The notes beneath the pieces were generated by a model. The model searched no databases and was not told the DNA's origin. It worked only from the letters and a program-made list of their open reading frames with translations. DNA of 64,000 nt, taken from the NCBI RefSeq assembly GCF_009765375.1, contig NZ_VTOK01000015.1, forward strand, positions 1-64,000, given 5' to 3'. Within the stretch, counting starts at the first letter, position 1, and each line of letters opens with the position of its first letter. This DNA comes from Alteribacillus sp. YIM 98480. GTDB taxonomy: Bacteria > Bacillota > Bacilli > Bacillales > Marinococcaceae. A program made the translations under genes and the position numbers. Shown piece after piece: positions 50,220-59,572 of this stretch.

Positions 50220-51935
50220 TCAATTTTTAAGTTTTCTCCATAAGGTTGAGCGGTTGATTCCAAGACGCTCCGCTACTTTGGTTTGGTTATAATCTTCCTC
50301 TTTCATGACATGTTCAATAATATCATGTTCTAGTTCAGCTAGTGTTTTGTTCGCTGGAATATCTATGTTGGCATACTCATTTTCTGACTCATTTGGCTTC
50401 AAATCCGTGCGTGTTATATACGGACCATCAGATTGTTTGATAGCGTTTTTTATCATAATACGCAAATCATTTAAATTATTTTTCCATTCTTTTTCTTTCA
50501 ACGCTTTATATGCCTCATCATTCAGGCCTATGATTTGTTTTCCAAACACTGCATTGTATTGGGCAATATAAGGTAATGTAAATGTCTTTATATGTTCGAC
50601 CCTCTCGCGCAGTGCTGGAATGGTTAGTACTTGTTCATTTTGAAATACGGTATCCACGATATGACGATCTTCTGCCGCAAAGACTAATAAAGCCCGGTTT
50701 TCATCTGCTAAGGAAAGCCAGTTTTGTATTTGCGCTGACTCTACGTGTTCCCATCCTTTAATATAAAGGACACCATTGTTTACTTTTATGGTTTCTTGAA
50801 TCAGTAACAAACTATCTTCACTAATGGATTCTCGTATGGTTATTTCTTTTTTAGAGGCGGAGAAATCATAAAGCTCGGAATGAATCGCAGAAGCAATGGT
50901 TCTTTTGCCCGTGCCTTTTTCCCCAACAATGGCGAGAGATCGAAACTTTTTCACGGTATCGATTACTTCAGGAGCATCCATGTCCTCTGGCAGAAGAATA
51001 TGCTGAAAAGAGGTTATCATTGTTTCCAATGGCAGAATGGACAAATCTGTCCGATTGATAGAGAAACGCCTCTCTTCTTCGAGCTTTATATAAAATGCCT
51101 TCTCCCCGTTTTGGTGCAATTGCTCGCCTTGCGCTTCCCATCTTTTATTCGCAAATACGGCCCATTCATGGACTTGGCCTTCTTTCATAAGCTTCATCCA
51201 GATGTCTCTTAATTTCTTCGGCCATTTGTCTAATTCGGGTTTCAGCTGATAGTCTTGCAGAAAATGAGCGCCAGCATGGTTTTTAAACGTAATTTCTCCT
51301 TCTTCGTTAAATAGTAAGAGGGGTTCTTTTACGTTATGAAGCAGGTGCTGAAAGCCCTGAAGGATTTGTTGCTGCCTATGCATTAAGCTTGCGGTTGTTT
51401 TCGCTTGTTCCACCGCTTCCTTAATCGCTTCTATGCCTGAATTAATTAAAATACCGGTCATGCCCAGCCTTTCTGCTTGCCGAACAGTAATTGTATCTCC
51501 TATTACTGTCGACACTCCGCGTGCTTTGGCATCTTCAACAACTGGCAGCACTTCTTCTGAACTATAGATGGTCGTGTATGGAATATGAATATTTAATATA
51601 TCCATCATTTCTTGAAAGCCGCTGCAAACGTTAGGGAAACCAATAAGCTCCACGCTCTCTCCCCATTGCCTGGCCATCATAATCAGCCTTAAAATATCAT
51701 AGCCAGACACACCGATTTCAATGACCGGCAGTGTCGTATGTTCACGGATAAGCCGAGCCGTACCCCCGCGGCTGATAATCGTTTGGAACCCTTCCTTCTC
51801 CATTTCAGCCAAAGGCCTCAGTGCTTCTCGTAAATCCCCAGTTTCCACGCGAATGGTAAGATGGTTATTATCTACTTCTAGCGACTTTGCCCTTTGAGCC
51901 ATCCCTTCATAAGGAGCGATTATTCCTATTTTCAT
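50220..51935 (-). CDS. PrpR-N-domain regulator with degenerate AAA+ domain
   Basis: A 571-residue regulator. The N-terminal PrpR_N sensor (residues 1-190) has TIISRGGTARLIREHTTLPVIEIGVSGYDILR. A PAS-like segment follows (LLLFNEEGEITFKNHAGAHFL). The central AAA+ part retains Walker A (VGEKGTGKRT) but the GAFTGA loop that contacts sigma-54 is missing, and the Walker B region reads NNGVLYIKGWEHV instead of the GGTLFLDE type. It ends with a Fis-type helix-turn-helix (EEDYNQTKVAERLGINRSTLWRKLKN). It probably regulates the adjacent acid-sugar operon through sigma-A promoters, as TyrR does, but this is inferred. Confidence 0.85.
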   Translation of the reverse strand: MKIGIIAPYEGMAQRAKSLEVDNNHLTIRVETGDLREALRPLAEMEKEGFQTIISRGGTARLIREHTTLPVIEIGVSGYDILRLIMMARQWGESVELIGFPNVCSGFQEMMDILNIHIPYTTIYSSEEVLPVVEDAKARGVSTVIGDTITVRQAERLGMTGILINSGIEAIKEAVEQAKTTASLMHRQQQILQGFQHLLHNVKEPLLLFNEEGEITFKNHAGAHFLQDYQLKPELDKWPKKLRDIWMKLMKEGQVHEWAVFANKRWEAQGEQLHQNGEKAFYIKLEEERRFSINRTDLSILPLETMITSFQHILLPEDMDAPEVIDTVKKFRSLAIVGEKGTGKRTIASAIHSELYDFSASKKEITIRESISEDSLLLIQETIKVNNGVLYIKGWEHVESAQIQNWLSLADENRALLVFAAEDRHIVDTVFQNEQVLTIPALRERVEHIKTFTLPYIAQYNAVFGKQIIGLNDEAYKALKEKEWKNNLNDLRIMIKNAIKQSDGPYITRTDLKPNESENEYANIDIPANKTLAELEHDIIEHVMKEEDYNQTKVAERLGINRSTLWRKLKN

Positions 51936-52029
51936 GCCATTCTCCCCTACTATTCTTTCATTTTGTGCTTATTATAACGAATAATTGTAAGGAAAAGGAG
52001 TCACCCTCTTCCTTTCTTCCTTGTTCATT

Positions 52030-53040
52030 TTAGGTTATCGATTGTTTTGGTGCCAGTTCTGCTGCATTATATATAGCAGCTATCAGACTTTGATGATCAG
52101 CAATGTTTTTGCCTGCGATGTCAAAAGCCGTTCCGTGATCAACAGACGTGCGAATGACGCCGCCCTTAAGGCCTACTGTAATATTGATTCCTGCTTCCAG
52201 CCCTAGCACTTTCACGGGGCCGTGGCCTTGGTCGTGGTAAGCAGCTACAACGATGTCATAGTCGCCGCGGGCTGCTCGGAAAAATAGAGTATCTGCCGGG
52301 CTCGGTCCTACGACATTGATTCCTTCTGCTTGCGCTTTTTCAATACCAGGAACCATTTGCTTTTCTTCTTCCCCATATCCAAACAGCCCGTTTTCTCCTG
52401 CGTGAGGATTAATGCCGCATACCGCAATCGAAGGATCTTCGTTCCCAGACGCTTTTAACGTCTCGTGAGCGAGCTTAACGACCTCATACGTCCGTTCCGG
52501 CGTAATGCTTTCTATCGCATCTTTTAACCCTACGTGTGTTGTTAAATGAATCACTTTCAGGTTAGGAGCAGATAACATCATTGAATAGTTGTCTGTATTC
52601 GTTAAAGAAGCTAAAATTTCTGTATGCCCTGGATATTTGTAACCACCTTTTTGCATTGCTTCCTTATTTAAAGGAGCTGTACAAATAGCGTTAATATGCT
52701 GATCCTTGGCAAGATCAACCGCTTTTTCTACAAACAGATACGCATGCTTCCCTGCTTCTGCACTCACTTGCCCTTTTGGAATGTCCTGGGACATATTCCC
52801 GACCTGTAAACAATTGAGTGTACCCGTTTCAAACTGGGCCTCTTCTACCGCTTCTATTTTGTTTATGGATGCGTCTTTATTTACAATTTCGACGGCTTGT
52901 TGTAAATAAAACGCGTCTCCAATAACTAGCGGCCGTACTTGTTTGTACAGATCGTTTTCCAAAAGCGCTTTTACTATGATCTCCGGCCCTACTCCGGCCA
53001 CGTCGCCCATGGTTGTACCGATAATTGGCTTTTTGCTCAT
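52030..53040 (-). CDS. pdxA2: 4-phospho-threonate/erythronate dehydrogenase, PdxA2 type
   Basis: A 336-residue PdxA-family enzyme. PdxA2 proteins paired with DUF1537 kinases oxidise and decarboxylate D-threonate or D-erythronate 4-phosphate to dihydroxyacetone phosphate. GTTMGDVAGVGPEIIVKA at the N terminus, PGHTEILA, and CGINPHAGENGLFG and YHDQGHGPVKVLG (metal-binding histidines) are all present. The ATG at 53040 shares one base with the stop of the kinase gene (TGATG); a TTG one codon upstream is possible. The kinase neighbour argues against a vitamin B6 role. Confidence 0.9.
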   Translation of the reverse strand: MSKKPIIGTTMGDVAGVGPEIIVKALLENDLYKQVRPLVIGDAFYLQQAVEIVNKDASINKIEAVEEAQFETGTLNCLQVGNMSQDIPKGQVSAEAGKHAYLFVEKAVDLAKDQHINAICTAPLNKEAMQKGGYKYPGHTEILASLTNTDNYSMMLSAPNLKVIHLTTHVGLKDAIESITPERTYEVVKLAHETLKASGNEDPSIAVCGINPHAGENGLFGYGEEEKQMVPGIEKAQAEGINVVGPSPADTLFFRAARGDYDIVVAAYHDQGHGPVKVLGLEAGINITVGLKGGVIRTSVDHGTAFDIAGKNIADHQSLIAAIYNAAELAPKQSIT

Positions 53041-54314
53041 CAATATAATACCCCCCTCTCCGATTTTTCCAAAGCATGTAAAAACACGTCTCTTCCCCCA
53101 AACGCACCTGCTTTTGTGATGACAAATACAGGATCATGTTCTTGGGCTTGACCGATAGGGATTCCATTTTCTAATTCGTCAATCAGTTTTAATTGATCCC
53201 ATTTATTTTGCCGGCAGACAGCTTTTGCAATGTCGCCGCCTGATAAAAAGTACCATTTAAATGCAGCGGTAGAACGTAATTGCTTCACTAAGTTTCCGAG
53301 TGCATTTGCAATTTCTCTGGAAGCATCTTTTATTTCCATGTTTCGCTTTTTCAACGCTTGCTGTAAAGACTCCCAAGTATCTTCGTCATGCAATGTATAT
53401 AGCACTACATGCTTTCCATTTGCTCCTTCTTCAAATTGCCGTTTCACGTTATTCCAAGTCTCTGTGTAATCAAATAACAGCGAGATCGGATGCACGGCAA
53501 TATGGCACATATTATCAGCCTTTTTCAATTGCTCTAACTGCGATCTTGTCACTTGATTAATGCTTCCAATCGTAAACAGAAACCTTCCTGCTCCCATTTT
53601 TGTTTCTGTCGACTCGTTCTTTTCCTGGGATAAGCAAGCTTTCGCCACAGCCGGCATTAATCCTGCCGACCCTGCCCAGGAAAACCGGTATGAAGAATTC
53701 GTTAAAACTTGAACAACTCTCTCGATATCTTCACCTGTCTCTGCATCAAAGGTGATATAGCGCCTGTTTTCGCCATCGTGCTTTTTTAAAGCTTCCTTCC
53801 ACTGCTTATCCGTCCAATCAGGCGAACCGTGCCATAAATCGTGGGCAGACTGCCTGTTAATGATCGTTTTGATCGAAGCGGTGTCAAAAGGGGGCCCAGG
53901 ATAATTTTTAATATGGCTCCTATCTAATGGTTTATCTTTTACGTACAGTTCCCCGTTTTTTACAAAACGGCCAGCAGAAGGAAAAGCTGGGTTGATAACA
54001 ATGAAATCAGGTGAGCATGTATCATAAATTGCGTCGAGCTCTGCGCCAATGTTTCCCCGCATAGTAGAATCTATTTTTTTATAGACAACGTCGGGGAGAT
54101 ACTGCTGAACCGTGTTCATGACTTGCTTTACTTTATGGTAAGAAGCCATCGAGGCATCTGCCCTTGAATCTGTATCTACAACAACTACTTCATGTTTATG
54201 AAGACCTTTTAGTTCTCCATCTACTAGGACGGTCGGATTATACCCGACATCCAGTAATTGCACCCCTGAATCATTTGCTCCTGTTAAATCGTCAGCTATT
54301 ATACATAAATCCAT
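53040..54314 (-). CDS. four-carbon acid sugar kinase (DUF1537 family)
   Basis: A 424-residue kinase that phosphorylates the 4-hydroxyl of threonate/erythronate-like acids. The N terminus IIADDLTGANDSGVQLLDVG is the family's defining motif, followed by VVDTDSRA and YKKIDSTMRGNIGAELDAI. The C-terminal ATP-binding part contains FLSGGDIAKAVC and VITKAGAFGGRDVF. Its pairing with PdxA2 is the experimentally supported arrangement for D-threonate or D-erythronate catabolism in other bacteria; which isomer is used here cannot be told from sequence alone. Confidence 0.92.
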   Translation of the reverse strand: MDLCIIADDLTGANDSGVQLLDVGYNPTVLVDGELKGLHKHEVVVVDTDSRADASMASYHKVKQVMNTVQQYLPDVVYKKIDSTMRGNIGAELDAIYDTCSPDFIVINPAFPSAGRFVKNGELYVKDKPLDRSHIKNYPGPPFDTASIKTIINRQSAHDLWHGSPDWTDKQWKEALKKHDGENRRYITFDAETGEDIERVVQVLTNSSYRFSWAGSAGLMPAVAKACLSQEKNESTETKMGAGRFLFTIGSINQVTRSQLEQLKKADNMCHIAVHPISLLFDYTETWNNVKRQFEEGANGKHVVLYTLHDEDTWESLQQALKKRNMEIKDASREIANALGNLVKQLRSTAAFKWYFLSGGDIAKAVCRQNKWDQLKLIDELENGIPIGQAQEHDPVFVITKAGAFGGRDVFLHALEKSERGVLY

Positions 54315-54358
54315 CCGTTCACCCTCCCCCTATCCATATATTTCATTTCTCTTTTCAT

Positions 54359-55513
54359 TTAGAGGAGCAAACGACGATAGATCGTTTCAATTTCTTTGAC
54401 ACTCATTTGTTTAGGGTTATTATCCATCAATCGCTTCACGTTGGATGCTGCTGCGGCAAGATCAGAAACATCGTCTTCTTTTACACCGAAAGCTCGCAAA
54501 TCCTGCGGGATTTCCAGCTCAGCTGTTAACGACTGAATGCTTTCGAGTACATCATTGGCATTGCCGCTTTTCGACAATGACGTTTCCTGTGCAACCATTT
54601 CCAACCGTTCTTCAACAGCATCATAGTTAAATTCCATCACGTGCGGCAGCAGCATAGAATTAGCTACCCCGTGTGTAACACCAAACGAACCGCCAATCGG
54701 ATATGCCATCGCATGAACCGCTGCCGTTCCAGCTGCACTTAAAGCCATTCCGCCAAGCATAGAACCTAGCAGCATATTTTCTCTCGCCGTTTCATTCTTG
54801 CCGTTGTGGTAAGCTTCCAAAATGTTATCACTGATTAATTTCATGCTCTCCATCGCAAACATGTCACTAAGAGGATTGGCTTTATTTGAAATATACGATT
54901 CTAAAGAATGAGTAAATGCATCCATTCCTGTTGCCGCTGTAATAGGCTTCGGAAGCTCCAGCGTTAAGGCAGCATCTAAATACACTTGCTGCGGAAGAAA
55001 GTACTGGCTTACAACCCCGACTTTCAATTCTTCTTCTGGCAGCGTTAAAATAGAATTCGGCGTAACTTCTGATCCCGTTCCCGAAGTCGATGGGATCAGA
55101 ATCATTGGAACACCCGGCTTTTGTATTTGTTCAATGCCCATCATTTCCCGGACAGATTGCTCATTTGTGTGGCACACAGCAAAAAACTTCGTTACATCTA
55201 ATACACTGCCACCGCCAATGCCAATCATCGCGTCATACTGTTCTTGGTTGATTTCTTCCACTGCCTCTTCCACATAATGAATGGTAGGTTCTGGCGTAAC
55301 ATCCGAACGAACCGCAGATGTAACGCCAGCGCTTGATAACGCTTCTTGAAGCGTATCAACATAGCCGAACTTCAACATAGAAGGCTGAGCAATAATCAAC
55401 ACATTCTTGATATCTCCCGGCAGCTGATGAATATTATCTTTAATCGTTTTTACGACTCCAACTCCTGTAAAAATTCGGTTGGCACTTCGAAACTGATAAA
55501 AGTTCGCCATCAT
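54359..55513 (-). CDS. iron-containing alcohol dehydrogenase
   Basis: A 384-residue group III alcohol dehydrogenase. NAD-binding GIGGGSVLDVTKF near residue 95 and PSTSGTGSEVTPNS near 140. Metal ligands appear in VYLDAAL (Asp), GMDAFTHSLE (His), AAVHAMAYPIGG (His) and FGVTHGVANS (His). In this operon it may interconvert an aldehyde produced by aldol cleavage, or oxidise a hydroxy-acid. AGGAG lies 6 bases before the first ATG; a second ATG follows immediately. Confidence 0.88.
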   Translation of the reverse strand: MMANFYQFRSANRIFTGVGVVKTIKDNIHQLPGDIKNVLIIAQPSMLKFGYVDTLQEALSSAGVTSAVRSDVTPEPTIHYVEEAVEEINQEQYDAMIGIGGGSVLDVTKFFAVCHTNEQSVREMMGIEQIQKPGVPMILIPSTSGTGSEVTPNSILTLPEEELKVGVVSQYFLPQQVYLDAALTLELPKPITAATGMDAFTHSLESYISNKANPLSDMFAMESMKLISDNILEAYHNGKNETARENMLLGSMLGGMALSAAGTAAVHAMAYPIGGSFGVTHGVANSMLLPHVMEFNYDAVEERLEMVAQETSLSKSGNANDVLESIQSLTAELEIPQDLRAFGVKEDDVSDLAAAASNVKRLMDNNPKQMSVKEIETIYRRLLL

Positions 55514-55537
55514 AATCTTCTCCTTTCTGTATTGGCT

Positions 55538-56431
55538 TTACCCCGTAATGTATGGCTCGTATTGTTTTAACACTTCCCGCAGCTCTTCTTGAATGTCGCT
55601 CGACACGCGATGGACCGGTTTTCGCGGCGCCCCGATATCAATGCCTAATTGGCAAACCGCTTCTTTAAACACTGCAGGCGTGGTGGCACGCTTGGATAAC
55701 GTTCGTATCGGTAAAAGAGCTTCCTGGCTTTTTTCCGCTTCTTCAACCTTGCCATTAGCCCAATTATTGTAAATGGAAACAGCTAATTCCGGGAACATAT
55801 TGGATGTAGCCGCCACACCGCCATTTCCACCAGCTTTTAATGTGTCGAGAATCAATGAATCTGCGCCTGACAATACCGCAAAGTTTTCTGTTTGTTCGAT
55901 ATATTGTTTAATAAGATTAATATCACCGCTGCTGTCTTTAATACCAATGATGTTAGGAATCTTTGATAATCTAGCAACCGTTTGCGGGTCAACAGAAACA
56001 TTGGTGCGTGACGGCATATTGTAAATCATGATTGGAATGGCAACGTTTTCTGCTACGTCCCGGTAATAGTCGCATAACTCTTCTTGAGACGGCGGGTCAA
56101 AATAAGGAGTGATTACCGATAAACAATCCGCTCCCAAGCTTTCCATTGTTTTCGAACGCTCGATAACTTCCCGCGTGCTGTTTCCACCGGTCCCTACAAT
56201 CACCGGAACGTCGCCGTTTGCTTCTTCAATCGAAGCTTTTGCAACCAGCTTTTTCTCCTCTTCATTTAATACATGAAATTCACCATTCGTCCCCAGTACA
56301 AATAATCCATTTACGCCAGCATCTAACACGCGCCTTGATAGCTGGCGGACTTTGTTTTCACTCACGTCCCCGTTTTCATCAAACGCCGTTAAAAGCGCCG
56401 TAATCACACCGTCTAAATGCACTTCCTTCAT
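55538..56431 (-). CDS. DapA-family aldolase/dehydratase
   Basis: A 297-residue class I aldolase of the DHDPS/N-acetylneuraminate lyase family. GVITALLTAFDENGDV at the start, GTNGEFHVLNEEEK, GTGGNSTREVIE, then the tyrosine in IMIYNMPSRTNV and the Schiff-base lysine in IIGIKDSSGD. Location in an acid-sugar operon and loss of a lysine-pathway context suggest a 2-keto-3-deoxy-acid or 4-hydroxy-2-oxoacid aldolase. First gene of the downstream operon, preceded by an AGGAGGAG site and the paired TTGCAA operator. Confidence 0.87.
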   Translation of the reverse strand: MKEVHLDGVITALLTAFDENGDVSENKVRQLSRRVLDAGVNGLFVLGTNGEFHVLNEEEKKLVAKASIEEANGDVPVIVGTGGNSTREVIERSKTMESLGADCLSVITPYFDPPSQEELCDYYRDVAENVAIPIMIYNMPSRTNVSVDPQTVARLSKIPNIIGIKDSSGDINLIKQYIEQTENFAVLSGADSLILDTLKAGGNGGVAATSNMFPELAVSIYNNWANGKVEEAEKSQEALLPIRTLSKRATTPAVFKEAVCQLGIDIGAPRKPVHRVSSDIQEELREVLKQYEPYITG

Positions 56432-56498
56432 ACCCGTCTCCTCCTAATTATTCACAAATTGCCTCTTCTCTTTTTATTTTGGCGCAGAGTGTTTTTAA

Positions 56499-56534
56499 TT
56501 GCAACTTCATGTGAAATATTGTTTAATACTGCAA
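56499..56534. promoter_or_regulatory. paired TTGCAA operator before the dapA-like operon
   Basis: TTGCAA at 56499 and CTGCAA at 56529, 30 bases start to start, in a block that aligns with the one at 60805-60840. Between them GTTTAA is also shared. Confidence 0.6.
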
Positions 56535-56567
56535 CAATAATGATCAAAAAAAAGTTAATAGATTCTC

Positions 56568-57509
56568 CTATTCATTTACTACATTTGTCAGCTCTTTTTC
56601 TTGCAGAGCATTAAGAATATTTTCTGCTGTTTTATCACTTGTTAACCTGCTCGCTTCATCTGTGTAAGCTGCCATGTGCGGAGTAACAATTAAATTGTCT
56701 AATGATAACAGCTTTGGATCTACGTTTGGTTCTTTTTCAAACACATCAAGAGCTGCCCCTCTGATTTGGTTGGATGTTAACGCCTCAGCCAATGCAGATT
56801 CATCAATCAATCCACCGCGAGCCGTATTAATAACGACGGCGTTTGATTTCATTTTTTGTAAAGCCTCTTTATTAATCAGATGTTTGGTACTCTGTAATAA
56901 CGGGAGATGCAGAGTGATGTAATCAGCGGTTTCGTAAAGTTTTTTTAAATCTACTCGCTCAATGTCTAGATTTTCTTCTTCAGGGGAAGATGGGGCAACG
57001 TCATAACCAAGAATGTTCATATCAAAGCCTGTTGCTCGCTTTGCCACACCTTTGCCAATCTTTCCTAATCCAATAACACCCAGTGTTTTTCCAAAAACCG
57101 ATGTTCCATCTATTCGTTTCCAATCCCCTTCTTTAACCAGTTGATGGGCTTGTGGAATGGTTCTGGCAGCACTAATCATTAAACCAAAAGCTAAGTCAGC
57201 TACGGCGTCACTATTCGTACCAGGCGAGTTCGTAACAGGAATACCAAGTTGCTCTGCTGCTTTTAAATCGATATTGTCTACTCCTATCCCATGTTTGGCA
57301 ATAACTTTTAAACGGCGGCCCTGTTCAATCACTTCCTTATCTACCTTGTCTACACCTGCAATAAAAGCATCAGCTGTTTCAATTTCATCTAACAGCAAAT
57401 CCCTGTCATAGGGAACAACCCATATAAATGTGCAGCCCTCTTTTTCCATGCTTTTAACTGTGTCTTTGTTGTATACACCAAAACTTGGTGAAGTGACTAC
57501 AATTCTCAT
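56568..57509 (-). CDS. 2-hydroxyacid dehydrogenase, phosphoglycerate dehydrogenase-like
   Basis: A 313-residue D-2-hydroxyacid dehydrogenase. KHGIGVDNIDLKAAEQLGIPVTNSPGTNSDAVADLAFGLM is typical of the SerA-like branch; the cofactor loop is LGVIGLGKIGKGVAKRA. Arg in NTARGGLIDE, Glu in FEKEPNVDP and His in TPHMAAYT form the active site. There is no ACT domain. It lies 4 bases downstream of tctA, so it is the last gene of the transporter operon and probably oxidises the imported hydroxy-acid. Confidence 0.88.
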   Translation of the reverse strand: MRIVVTSPSFGVYNKDTVKSMEKEGCTFIWVVPYDRDLLLDEIETADAFIAGVDKVDKEVIEQGRRLKVIAKHGIGVDNIDLKAAEQLGIPVTNSPGTNSDAVADLAFGLMISAARTIPQAHQLVKEGDWKRIDGTSVFGKTLGVIGLGKIGKGVAKRATGFDMNILGYDVAPSSPEEENLDIERVDLKKLYETADYITLHLPLLQSTKHLINKEALQKMKSNAVVINTARGGLIDESALAEALTSNQIRGAALDVFEKEPNVDPKLLSLDNLIVTPHMAAYTDEASRLTSDKTAENILNALQEKELTNVVNE

Positions 57510-57513
57510 AAAC

Positions 57514-58995
57514 TTACACCTCTTTTTTTCGATTATTTCTCATAATTAAAATTACCGTTACAACAGTAAATATAAAGAACAGCAGCGCTATTGGCCTCGT
57601 GAAAAATGGTGCGATACTTCCATTACTTTGAATTAATCCGTTTCTTAAGTATTCCTCGAAATCAGCACCAAGAAGCAATGTGATAACTAAAGGTAATGGA
57701 GAAAATGACCATTTGTACATGAAGTAGCCTACAATACCGAAAATGAGCATGATCCATACATCTTCCACCCGGTAACCAATGTTGTAACTTCCTGCCACTG
57801 ACATCACAATCACAATTGGCAGCAGGTACCATTTGCTAATAGACAATAACTTAGGAAAAATTCTAGCTCCTATTGTCACCATGAAGATATACATAACAAG
57901 GACCGACAATAAGAAAGCAACAAATATTCCAATAATAAAATCGGGTTGATTTGAGAATAAAAGCGGCCCAGGCTGCAAACCTTGAAGCTGCAGTCCACCA
58001 AGCAAAATAGCTGACACTGCATCTCCTGGAATTCCTAAAGCAAGCAGCGGAATAAGAGCACCGCCAATAACAGCGTTGTTAGCCGTTTCTGAACTGACAA
58101 CTCCTTGAATATTTCCTTTTCCAAAAGAGTCAGGGTCCTTGCTGGCTTTCTTGGCTTGATCATAGGCTACAAAAGTAGCTAATGACTGGCCGATACCAGG
58201 GAGAATCCCTATCATAGATCCAATAATCCCGGAACGGAAAAAGTTCATCGATGAATCTTTTATGTCTTTTAAAGGTGGAAGGATTTTACTTGCCGTCACC
58301 TTTGGAATAATTGAATCGCTATCTCCATCTTTCATTTCTATAAAAACTCTCGATATTACAAATAAACCAATCATCGCCGGAATAGCCGGTACTCCGTTAT
58401 TTAGCACAGAGAATCCTAAAGGATTTCTTTCTACAGCATTAATAGGATCAAATCCCCAAGAGGCTATAATCAATCCTAGTAAACTCATAAGTAAGCTTTT
58501 ATAAAAATCTCCTGTTAATCCGGCAACCATTACAAAAGCAAAAAGCATCACCATTGTATATTCAAAAGGTGTAAACAAAAGCGCAAAATTAGCTAGTTGA
58601 GGTGCAATTAATATTAGCAGAACCAATGAAATTAATGATCCTATTAAATTGGATAACGAACCCATAGCTAAGGTTTGGGCACCCAACCCTTTTTTTGCTA
58701 ACGGATACCCATCAAACGTAGTGGTTAGTGATGAAGGAGTACCGGGCATACCAATGAGTATAGAAGCCACAACCCCGCCAGATATCCCTCCAATATAAGC
58801 TCCAATTAATGTTGCTATGCCAGTTACCGCGTCAAGCCCATACGTAAATGGCAGTAAAATAACGACAGCTAATGTAGCGGTCAGACCTGGAATAGCCCCA
58901 AAAATTACTCCCATAACCGTACCAAGAATAATATAACCAATGGCAGAGCTGGTTAAGATGTCTATTAACGTATTAACAAAGTTAGCAAAATCCAA
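57514..58995 (-). CDS. tctA: TTT transporter large membrane subunit
   Basis: A 493-residue permease. GAIPGLTATLAVVILLPFTYG, GAYIGGISGGVVASILIGMPGTPSSLTTTFDGYPLAKKG, ILPGIGQSLATFVAYDQAKKAS, and NNAVIGGALIPLLALGIPGDAVSAILLGGL are the duplicated family motifs. It starts at TTG 58995 with AGGGGG upstream. It is clearly homologous to but distinct from the island-1 TctA. Confidence 0.93.
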   Translation of the reverse strand: MDFANFVNTLIDILTSSAIGYIILGTVMGVIFGAIPGLTATLAVVILLPFTYGLDAVTGIATLIGAYIGGISGGVVASILIGMPGTPSSLTTTFDGYPLAKKGLGAQTLAMGSLSNLIGSLISLVLLILIAPQLANFALLFTPFEYTMVMLFAFVMVAGLTGDFYKSLLMSLLGLIIASWGFDPINAVERNPLGFSVLNNGVPAIPAMIGLFVISRVFIEMKDGDSDSIIPKVTASKILPPLKDIKDSSMNFFRSGIIGSMIGILPGIGQSLATFVAYDQAKKASKDPDSFGKGNIQGVVSSETANNAVIGGALIPLLALGIPGDAVSAILLGGLQLQGLQPGPLLFSNQPDFIIGIFVAFLLSVLVMYIFMVTIGARIFPKLLSISKWYLLPIVIVMSVAGSYNIGYRVEDVWIMLIFGIVGYFMYKWSFSPLPLVITLLLGADFEEYLRNGLIQSNGSIAPFFTRPIALLFFIFTVVTVILIMRNNRKKEV

Positions 58996-59018
58996 TTTAA
59001 GAACCCCCTACCACCAAA

Positions 59019-59501
59019 TCAAATCAATAGAGTGTTTGGCAGATACACATTAATAACGTCAAACAAAAAGAATAATACAACAGTTAGCACGACACTAAAT
59101 AGCATAGAAGAAAATATTTTTTTGGTTTGCCACTGCTGCATAAACCAGGTAAGAGTAAATATAAAAATGAGTGAGGTTACGAAAAAACCAATATACGTAA
59201 AGCCCACAGCATAGAAGACCAGCAATCCCATCATTAGATATACGGTTTTATTAGAATTTGATTCATCAGCCTGTTCCTTTTCCTCTTCTTTTTCCGCTGC
59301 TGGAAGGTCCTTATTTTTGAGTTTTAAATAAATAATATTACCTAATGATGCTAGGACTAATAAAACGGCTAAGATTAATACATAGTTTCGTTGATTTAAA
59401 ACGTCCCCTTCAAATCCATTAGGATTAATATTAAAACCCGTAAAGAAAAATAATATTCCTAAGAGAATCATAATTGTTTGAATAGCAAATCTGCTCATCA
59501 T
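59019..59501 (-). CDS. tctB: TTT transporter small membrane subunit
   Basis: A 160-residue protein with four hydrophobic segments and an acidic cytoplasmic loop (AAEKEEEKEQADESNSNK), as expected for TctB. The start is at ATG 59501, with GAGGTGG upstream; sixteen more codons are open upstream but run into the intergenic hairpin region. It lies 23 bases before tctA. Confidence 0.82.
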   Translation of the reverse strand: MMSRFAIQTIMILLGILFFFTGFNINPNGFEGDVLNQRNYVLILAVLLVLASLGNIIYLKLKNKDLPAAEKEEEKEQADESNSNKTVYLMMGLLVFYAVGFTYIGFFVTSLIFIFTLTWFMQQWQTKKIFSSMLFSVVLTVVLFFLFDVINVYLPNTLLI

Positions 59502-59528
59502 TAGCCACCTCAGACATAAAATGAGTAA

Positions 59529-59554
59529 AATAGGTGGAACACCGTCCACCTATT
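59529..59554 (-). promoter_or_regulatory. stable intergenic hairpin between tctC and tctB
   Basis: AATAGGTGGA and TCCACCTATT form a perfect 10-bp stem with a 6-base loop and no T tract. Its position between the binding-protein gene and the membrane genes suggests mRNA stabilisation or partial attenuation to set higher binding-protein levels. Confidence 0.7.
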
Positions 59555-59572
59555 CACATTAGGCTTTATTAC

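Noticed and set aside
56477-56505. Possible sigma-54 promoter (TTGGCGC ... TTGCA) before the dapA-like operon
   Set aside because: The GG-to-GC distance is about 20 bases instead of 12, and the orientation is opposite to the operon.
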